Source: Gammaproteobacteria bacterium | GTDB taxonomy: Bacteria > Pseudomonadota > Gammaproteobacteria > Arenicellales > JAOTYS01 | Direction: 5' to 3' | NCBI GenBank assembly: GCA_029861795.1 | Contig: JAOTYS010000031.1 | Location: 1 to 20,468 of the forward strand | Length of the DNA: 20,468 nt | The notes under the pieces: model-generated | The model's input: the letters and a program-made list of their open reading frames with translations, nothing else | Told to the model about the DNA's origin: nothing | The model's database searches: none | In this document: positions 15,640 through 20,468 of the stretch, in pieces | How positions within the stretch are numbered: the first letter of the stretch is position 1 | How the letters are laid out: each line of letters opens with the position of its first letter | Made by a program: the position numbers and the translations under genes

Positions 15640-18168
15640 ATGACGAAGTTGCTTAAGGTAATACTGTGGGTCGTGGGCGCTATTGTTGTGCTAGTCGTCG
15701 GGCTAGCTATTGCGCTCCCGTTGTTAGTCGACCCGAATGAATACAAAGATGAAATCGCGCGGTTGGTGGAGAACAAAACCGGCCGAAAGTTGGATATCCA
15801 AGGTGATTTAAATCTTTCGATATTCCCCTGGCTTGGCGTGGAAACAGGGAAGGTCTCGCTTGCTAACCCGACGGAGTTCGGTAATGAACCTATGGTCCAG
15901 CTGGACGAGGCCAGTGTGCGTTTGCGACTGTTGCCGCTGTTATCGCGCCAGGTCGAAGCCGGCACTATCCTCATCAAAGGACTGCAGCTCAACTTGATTA
16001 GTGACGCCAGCGGACAAACCAATTGGGACAGTCTTGCACAGACAACCCAAACTGGAGAAGGTGGCGAAGAAAACACCGCCGACAAAGCCACCGAAGCCGG
16101 TGTGGCAGCGCTGTCTTTACAGGGATTCGATATTCGCGATTCTTCGATTCGCTACCGCGACGAGGCGGCCGGTGTCGAGTACCAGCTAAGCAACCTGAAT
16201 GCGCAGACCGGCACCATTGTACCTGGTAAAGATGTGCCACTGGAGATCAGTGGCACCATTGAGGGCAACACTCTAGAACAGCCCGAGACCTTCGATGTTA
16301 ATGCCTCCATCAACCTGGAAGATGATTCCATTCGTCTGAAGGACTTGACTCTGACAACCACGGGGCTGGCAACCATCAACCTGAAGGCGACGGAGGCCAC
16401 TTACCAAACTAAGGCCCAGAACTTAGCCATCAATGATATCCAGCTAGACACCGAATATGGAGAGCTCAAGGCAACCCTTAACGCCGCCTCCGCAACCGCC
16501 GACTTACAACAAGAAACAGCCGAGCTTTCGAGTTTTGTGCTCAACTCGCAGGACGGCAAGATCGAAGGGCAGATGGCTGCTACAGGAATAAAGAGCCAGC
16601 CAATGGCTACAGGAGAGGTCACCTTGAGCTCCGTCAATGTCATTGGGCTACTGAATAAGCTAAAAGTAGAACACGGACTAGCCCCTGAGATGTCAGTCCA
16701 GAACGTCAGCGCGAGGGGCTCCTTTCAAGTGGGCAAGGACCAGGTAAATGCCAGTCTCGCCGACGTATCAATGGACGCCAAATACAAGGATCTCACTGGC
16801 GTACTGTCGGCGCCCACACTTGAGCTAGATACCGGGAAACAGACGTTCTCTGCACCACAGCTAGGCCTTGACACTCCCCATGGGCGAATCGATGCATCGA
16901 TTACCGGAAGCAACATTGTGGATGCGCCGCAGTTCAGCGGTAGTTTGAAATCCAGTAACCTTGAACTAAAGCAATTGCTGCAAAAGATTGGCACTGAGTT
17001 AGATCTGGAAGAAGACTCTATGCTTTCAACTGCGACCCTCGAGACTCGCTTCGACGTCACCAAAGACAGTGCGACGCTAAGCGAGTTGTCCGCTCAAGTC
17101 GATGACATGAAAATTCGCGGATCGCTCTCCGTGAAAGGCTTCGAAAAGCCGGTCTATCAGTTTGATTTGGACATAGATCGATTGGACCTGGATGACTCGA
17201 GCGACTCGCCTAGTGAAAATTCAGGGCAGACCCAGGGCAACTCAAACCAAGGCAATAGCCGAGCTGTTGTATTGATTCCAGTCGCGTTGTTGCGCGATTT
17301 GAATGCACAAGGCTCGATATCCATCGGGGATCTAAAGGCCGGAGGCTTGAAAATGTCTAAAGTCGAGGTTGGCCTGCGCTCCCAGGACGGACAGGTAAAT
17401 ATCGATCCCATCAAATCACTGCTATATGACGGCGAGTCTCTGGGGACGATCAAAGTCGACGCAGGTAGCGAGGTGCCGGCCTTGGCCTACCAGCAAGATT
17501 TCACCGCGGTGTCGGTGCTGCCTCTTTTATCCGACGCTGAGATCAGTGACAAGTTATCGGGCAACGGTACCCTCGGTTTTAACTTCAACACAAAAGGCGC
17601 AGCGACGGACCAAATTACTAAAAACCTTAACGGCACCGCCAAACTGGCCATTAGAGATGGTGCAATAAAAGGTTTCAACATTCAACAAATGCTCATTAAC
17701 GCACGGCAACTTTACCTAAAGGCAAAAGATCGCGAACAAGAAATAGACTCCAGCGAAGAAGATGAAACCCGTTTTTCGGAGATGACAGGAAGTTTGTCAA
17801 TCAAGGATGGTATTGCGTATAACGATGACCTCAGCATTAAATCGCCGCTGTTTAGAATAACCGGGAAGGGTTCCGCCGACATCGCTAAAGAGACCATCGA
17901 CTATCTGATGACAGTCAATGTAGTCGAGTCGTTTCAAGGACAGGGTGGCAAAGAGCTTGAGGAGCTGAAAGGAATTCCCATCCCTGTCCGGGTAGACGGC
18001 GTATTTGCCGACCCAAAGTTTCGCATCGATGTGGCCGGCCTCATCGAGGCAAAGGCAAAGGAGAAGATAGACCAGAAGATTGAAGAAGAAAAAGAAGAAG
18101 TCAAAGAAAAACTAAAAGAGAAGCTTGAAGAAAAACTAGGGGATAAACTCAAAGGGCTGTTCGACTAA
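15640..18168 (+). CDS. AsmA-family protein
   Basis: This 842-residue protein has one N-terminal membrane helix (about 4-30), followed by LPLLVDPNEYKDEI and the segment IFPWLGVETGKVSLANP, which are AsmA hallmarks. A long beta-rich middle and an AsmA-like C-terminal domain follow. The family sits in the inner membrane and spans the periplasm; related proteins (TamB, YhdP, YdbH) move phospholipids or help outer-membrane assembly. A Ser/Asn/Gln-rich linker lies near 517-540. The last 39 residues (804-842) are almost all Lys and Glu with regular Leu, predicting a charged helix or coiled coil. GGAG is 8 nt before the ATG. Which AsmA paralogue this is cannot be settled by eye. Confidence 0.9.
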   Translation: MTKLLKVILWVVGAIVVLVVGLAIALPLLVDPNEYKDEIARLVENKTGRKLDIQGDLNLSIFPWLGVETGKVSLANPTEFGNEPMVQLDEASVRLRLLPLLSRQVEAGTILIKGLQLNLISDASGQTNWDSLAQTTQTGEGGEENTADKATEAGVAALSLQGFDIRDSSIRYRDEAAGVEYQLSNLNAQTGTIVPGKDVPLEISGTIEGNTLEQPETFDVNASINLEDDSIRLKDLTLTTTGLATINLKATEATYQTKAQNLAINDIQLDTEYGELKATLNAASATADLQQETAELSSFVLNSQDGKIEGQMAATGIKSQPMATGEVTLSSVNVIGLLNKLKVEHGLAPEMSVQNVSARGSFQVGKDQVNASLADVSMDAKYKDLTGVLSAPTLELDTGKQTFSAPQLGLDTPHGRIDASITGSNIVDAPQFSGSLKSSNLELKQLLQKIGTELDLEEDSMLSTATLETRFDVTKDSATLSELSAQVDDMKIRGSLSVKGFEKPVYQFDLDIDRLDLDDSSDSPSENSGQTQGNSNQGNSRAVVLIPVALLRDLNAQGSISIGDLKAGGLKMSKVEVGLRSQDGQVNIDPIKSLLYDGESLGTIKVDAGSEVPALAYQQDFTAVSVLPLLSDAEISDKLSGNGTLGFNFNTKGAATDQITKNLNGTAKLAIRDGAIKGFNIQQMLINARQLYLKAKDREQEIDSSEEDETRFSEMTGSLSIKDGIAYNDDLSIKSPLFRITGKGSADIAKETIDYLMTVNVVESFQGQGGKELEELKGIPIPVRVDGVFADPKFRIDVAGLIEAKAKEKIDQKIEEEKEEVKEKLKEKLEEKLGDKLKGLFD

Positions 18169-18322
18169 AAGACCAAAACACTTCTCGGTCCCTCCGGGTA
18201 CAACTATTCCACTTGATGAACAGCTCCACCGCATCTTGAGTTTGGTTCATTGACTCGTGATTCGCCTAGGGAAGGCTACTTGTGGAGTAAAAGGTCCCCA
18301 TAAGCCATTTAAGTCGTTCATG

Positions 18323-18351
18323 TTGATGGTACTTGACGTCAACTGTATACT
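18323..18351 (+). promoter_or_regulatory. Sigma-70-like promoter with a palindrome in its spacer
   Basis: TTGATG (18323-18328) and TATACT (18346-18351) are separated by exactly 17 bp. The spacer holds a perfect 10-bp palindrome TTGACGTCAA (18333-18342), a possible repressor site. Transcription would begin near 18358 and cover the structured leader and the 83-residue exported protein. Between the AsmA stop and this promoter (18169-18322) I see no gene. Confidence 0.5.
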
Positions 18352-18363
18352 AGCTCAACCGTT

Positions 18364-18448
18364 GTAGGTTAAAGGACCTACTATGGTTCATTGCCAGGTT
18401 GGCGGGTGCCGAGTGTCTTCTCGCACCGAAAGTCAAGGACAGCCAACT
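18364..18448 (+). promoter_or_regulatory. Structured 5' leader of the small exported protein gene
   Basis: Three stems can be drawn. GTAGGT (18364-18369) pairs with ACCTAC (18376-18381). GTTGGC (18398-18403) pairs with GCCAAC (18442-18447). Inside the latter, GGTGC-C-GAG (18405-18413) pairs with CTCGCACC (18420-18427), with one bulged C and a 6-nt loop. The structure lies wholly between the predicted transcription start and the ribosome-binding site. It matches no riboswitch I recognise. It could be a cis-regulatory element or the 5' part of a processed small RNA. Confidence 0.4.
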
Positions 18449-18488
18449 GAATCGCGTAAACACCAACCCCCACTAATGGAGCCGAGAG

Positions 18489-18740
18489 ATGATTAGACAT
18501 CAACTTACTGCAATTGCCGTATTGGCAATGCTGGGTGCACCAGCGTTCGCGTCTCAATGTCCCGTCGATATGGGCCTAATTGATGAGGCGCTAGTGACTG
18601 CCGAGGCTACTCTGTCGGCCGAGGACTTGGCGAAAGTCATGGAGTTACGTGCACAAGGAGAGGAACTTCACAACAGCGGTGATCATGACGCGTCCGTCGC
18701 CACTTTAGCCGAAGCGAAGGCAATACTCGGCATAGAGTAA
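18489..18740 (+). CDS. Small exported protein of unknown function, 83 residues
   Basis: A clear signal peptide (1-22, ending AFAS) is followed by a mature chain of about 61 residues starting QCPVDM, with a single Cys. The rest looks like two helices, with a block LRAQGEELHNSGDHDASVAT resembling a small TPR-like hairpin. From memory, short proteobacterial proteins with the pattern QCPxxM...LRxxGEELHxxGxHxxSV exist and have no known role. GGAG lies 7 nt before the ATG. The gene appears as a stand-alone unit with its own promoter, leader and downstream hairpin, between the AsmA gene and a convergent glutathione transferase. Confidence 0.82.
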   Translation: MIRHQLTAIAVLAMLGAPAFASQCPVDMGLIDEALVTAEATLSAEDLAKVMELRAQGEELHNSGDHDASVATLAEAKAILGIE

Positions 18741-18752
18741 TAGTTGTTCACA

Positions 18753-18785
18753 TATTCCCGGGCGGGTTGTTCCCGCCTGGGAATA
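18753..18785 (+). terminator. 14-bp hairpin after the small exported protein gene
   Basis: Bases 18753-18766 pair with 18772-18785 over 14 pairs, one of them G-T, around a 5-nt loop TTGTT. The stem is G+C-rich inside and A+T-rich at the base. It starts 12 bp after the stop codon. No T-run follows, so it is not a textbook intrinsic terminator; it may stop transcription with help or protect the mRNA end. Confidence 0.5.
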
Positions 18786-18990
18786 CGTTACAACGCTGAT
18801 GGTTTACTGTAGCAGCAAATTGTCGCGGCTTAACTTTTTAAAGTATGCGTCGCGCACATGCCTCGCAGCTGGAAGCTGCTCTTACCGATGACCAGAAGTT
18901 GAGCGTCTGCTCGTCCAAACCAGCTAGGTTTTGGAAATCAGGGGTTCAGAGAGCAAACGCAGGGTCGACCAAAAGTGAAATTCCACCCTC

Positions 18991-19014
18991 GTAGGAGCGC
19001 CTTCTAGGCGCGAC
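18991..19014 (+). repeat. REP-like palindromic element, single copy
   Basis: The sequence starts GTAGGAGCG and folds with GCGCCT (18997-19002) pairing to AGGCGC (19006-19011) around a TCT loop, followed by GACA. The GTAGGAG head plus a short G+C-rich hairpin and a GCGACA tail is the form of REP elements in Pseudomonas, Stenotrophomonas and relatives, where RAYT transposases spread them. It lies in the 303-bp gap between the small exported protein gene and the glutathione transferase. No RAYT gene is present. The gap also holds the 14-bp hairpin and a dyad GCAGCT/AGCTGC (18865-18879), and no supported gene. Confidence 0.5.
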
Positions 19015-19043
19015 AGCGAACGACATCAATAGCTATTGTTTGA

Positions 19044-19730
19044 TCAGCGCCGCTTGAATTGCTCATCACCCCATAAAACTGACCACATCTCGTCGTCGAT
19101 CTCACCAACCTTATCTTCTAATTTCTCCATATCCTTGGCCACCGCAGGTCGCGCTGCGATTTTATCGAACCATGCATTGAGATTTGGAAACTGATCGAGA
19201 TCCTGTCCTTGGCGTTCGTGTAGACGTATCCAGGGAAATACCGCCATGTCAGCAATGGAATAGTCTCCCGCCAAATAACTATGTTCGCCTAGTCTGTTAT
19301 CTAAGATGTTATAGATACGACGGGCCTCGTTGGTGTAGCGCTGTATCGCATAGGGAATCTTGTCACGCACATAAGCCCTGAAGTGGTGAGCCTGACCGAG
19401 CATGGGCCCCACGCTGCCCATTTGAAACATTAGCCACTGAATCACCTGTGAACGAACCCGAGGCTCTTCAGGCAGGAATTGACCCGTCTTCTCCGCGAGA
19501 TAAATAAGTATGGCGCCCGACTCGAAAACCGAAAATGGCGCACCACCTGGACCATCCTGGTCGATTATCGCCGGAATCTTGTTATTGGGACTGATTTTTA
19601 GGAACTCAGGATCAAATTGCTCTCCACGATCGATATCTACCCAATGGGCACGGTAGTCGAGCTGTATCTCTTCCAGCATGATGTGGATTTTTTGTCCATT
19701 AGGTGTTGCGGCGGTGTAAAGGTCGATCAT
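19044..19730 (-). CDS. Glutathione S-transferase, YfcG/Nu-class-like
   Basis: The protein opens MIDLYTAATPNGQKI, as do YfcG-type enzymes, in which the TPN motif binds glutathione; these enzymes reduce disulfides by a glutathione-dependent route. ISPNNKIPAIID and FESGAILIYLAEKTG complete the thioredoxin-like domain, and a helical domain follows with LAGDYSIADMAVFPW. The start at 19730 is chosen because GAGGAG lies 7 nt before it and the protein then begins like YfcG; in-frame ATGs at 19736 and 19769 are less suitable. It is divergent from a broken GFA-family gene across 124 bp. A cytoplasmic detoxification or redox role is likely; the substrate is unknown. Confidence 0.9.
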   Translation of the reverse strand: MIDLYTAATPNGQKIHIMLEEIQLDYRAHWVDIDRGEQFDPEFLKISPNNKIPAIIDQDGPGGAPFSVFESGAILIYLAEKTGQFLPEEPRVRSQVIQWLMFQMGSVGPMLGQAHHFRAYVRDKIPYAIQRYTNEARRIYNILDNRLGEHSYLAGDYSIADMAVFPWIRLHERQGQDLDQFPNLNAWFDKIAARPAVAKDMEKLEDKVGEIDDEMWSVLWGDEQFKRR

Positions 19731-19854
19731 TTTCATGCTCCTCAATGAATGAGGTGTGGGTGACATCATTGTCCAACGTTATTCGAATTTTTCGCTGCAG
19801 TCGCTCTCCGGTCAGCAGTACAATGCGGCCCTTACTGCCACAACAGGAGATCCT

Positions 19855-20264
19855 ATGATGGCGCCATTCACCGGGGGATATCTGTGCGGCAACATACGGT
19901 ATGAATGTACTACAGAACCTCTATTCACTGCCCACTGTCGTTGCACTGACTGCCAAAAGTCCAGTGGTGGGCAGATGGTAACCGTGGTTAAGGTGCCGAC
20001 CGAGTCATTTAGTTACTCCAGGGTGAGGTCAAGGGGTATACAGTGACAGGCTCCAGCGGCAATCCGATTACGTTTTGCGGAGACCGCGGTTCGCAACTGT
20101 TCAGCGACGCCCAAGTAGTAGCGCACCTCTGGCTAATCAAAGCAGGGACTCTGGATGATCCTGGTTGGATCCATCTCAGTATGCATATTTGGTGTGACAG
20201 TACCCAGCCCTGGGCACACATCCCAGAGGACGCCCAAAAGCACCCAACCCATCCACCGCATTGA
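19855..20264 (+). pseudogene. Frameshifted GFA/CENP-V-family gene
   Basis: AGGAG (19845-19849) precedes ATG 19855 and 19858. The first frame reads APFTGGYLCGNIRYEC and HCRCTDCQKSSGG, the zinc-binding start of GFA-family proteins (named for glutathione-dependent formaldehyde activation). It drifts off and stops at 20044-20046. The frame at 20022-20264 continues the family with GEVKGYTVTGSSGN, then KAGTLDDP and MHIW...QPWAH, which are typical. A 1-base loss (or 2-base gain) between about 20008 and 20022 explains this. Two zinc cysteines are also replaced: GGYLCG where GGCxCG is usual, and CGDRGS where CxxCGS is usual. Each is one base change from Cys. Together these suggest a decaying gene and not a sequencing error alone. 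Confidence 0.78.
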
Positions 20265-20280
20265 CATCAATACCTTAGCT

Positions 20281-20468
20281 ATGAGGGTGTGCGTCATATC
20301 GATAGAGCTCGCAGCAATCTTATTGGCGGTGAGTCTTGTTGCGACAGCGCGGTCAGACCAAGAAGCCTGGCACGAGGCGATTCAGTACTCTGATATCCAA
20401 GCATTGGATCGGCTCATTGAAACAATTCCCGATGTCGATACCGGAAGCGTTAAGGGAAAGACAGCACT
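20281..20468 (+). CDS. Probable secreted ankyrin-repeat protein (3' partial)
   Basis: The frame starts MRVCVISIELAAILLAVSL, a plausible signal peptide ending near ATARS. It continues WHEAIQYSDIQALDRLIE and reaches GSVKGKTA at the window edge. The pattern of a helix pair with D-x-x-x-L-x-x-L-I followed by G-K-T-A is the start of ankyrin repeats, which bind other proteins. Only 62 full codons are visible. No clear ribosome-binding site precedes the ATG, so the start is uncertain. It begins 16 bp after the broken GFA-family gene. Confidence 0.5.
   Translation, partial: MRVCVISIELAAILLAVSLVATARSDQEAWHEAIQYSDIQALDRLIETIPDVDTGSVKGKTA

Noticed and set aside
18845..18991. 48-codon frame starting ATGCGTCGC in the gap before the glutathione transferase
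   Set aside because: There is no ribosome-binding site and no recognisable domain, it contains a dyad, and it ends where the REP-like element starts; likely chance.

Overview
The window looks like chromosomal DNA of a Gram-negative proteobacterium, most likely an uncultured or environmental gammaproteobacterium. The reasons are a periplasm-and-inner-membrane gene set (signal peptides, an AsmA protein, an Opp/Dpp-type importer), a YfcG-like glutathione transferase, a PilZ domain, and a short hairpin element that resembles the GTAGGAGCG-type REP repeats of Pseudomonas and Xanthomonas relatives. Base composition appears close to 50% G+C. No rRNA, tRNA, CRISPR array, integrase or transposase was found. 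The taxonomic call is an inference.

Left part (1-4900, + strand). A gene entering from the left encodes an ABC-exporter-like protein. Every ATPase motif is degenerate, and about 280 extra residues sit inside its nucleotide-binding domain. After a 349-bp gap with two related hairpins comes a membrane protein with a periplasmic von Willebrand A domain, one transmembrane helix, and cytoplasmic FHA and PilZ domains. The PilZ and FHA binding motifs look intact, so this protein could join phosphothreonine and cyclic-di-GMP signals to something sensed in the periplasm. This pair is the most unusual content of the window.

Middle part (4900-15500). A BKACE (DUF849) beta-keto acid cleavage enzyme, resembling the dehydrocarnitine-cleaving subgroup, is preceded by a 31-codon upstream reading frame that overlaps its start codon. 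It converges on a minus-strand series: a two-CBS-domain protein, a YbaK-type aminoacyl-tRNA deacylase, and a complete peptide/solute importer. The importer genes, in transcription order, are a fused double ATPase, the binding protein, permease B and permease C, with 4-bp ATGA overlaps at two junctions. A possible promoter overlapped by a 20-bp near-palindrome lies before the importer. Further upstream on the same strand are a short-chain dehydrogenase and a PaiB-family FMN-binding protein, probably one unit.

Right part (15500-20468). A doubtful small gene precedes a large AsmA-family protein (+). Next is a compact unit with a predicted promoter, a strongly structured leader, an 83-residue exported protein and a 14-bp hairpin. 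A REP-like element follows. A YfcG-like glutathione transferase (-) is divergent from a GFA/CENP-V-family gene (+) that is frameshifted and has lost two zinc cysteines. The window ends inside the start of a probable secreted ankyrin-repeat protein. All assignments rest on reading motifs by eye; no database search was run.
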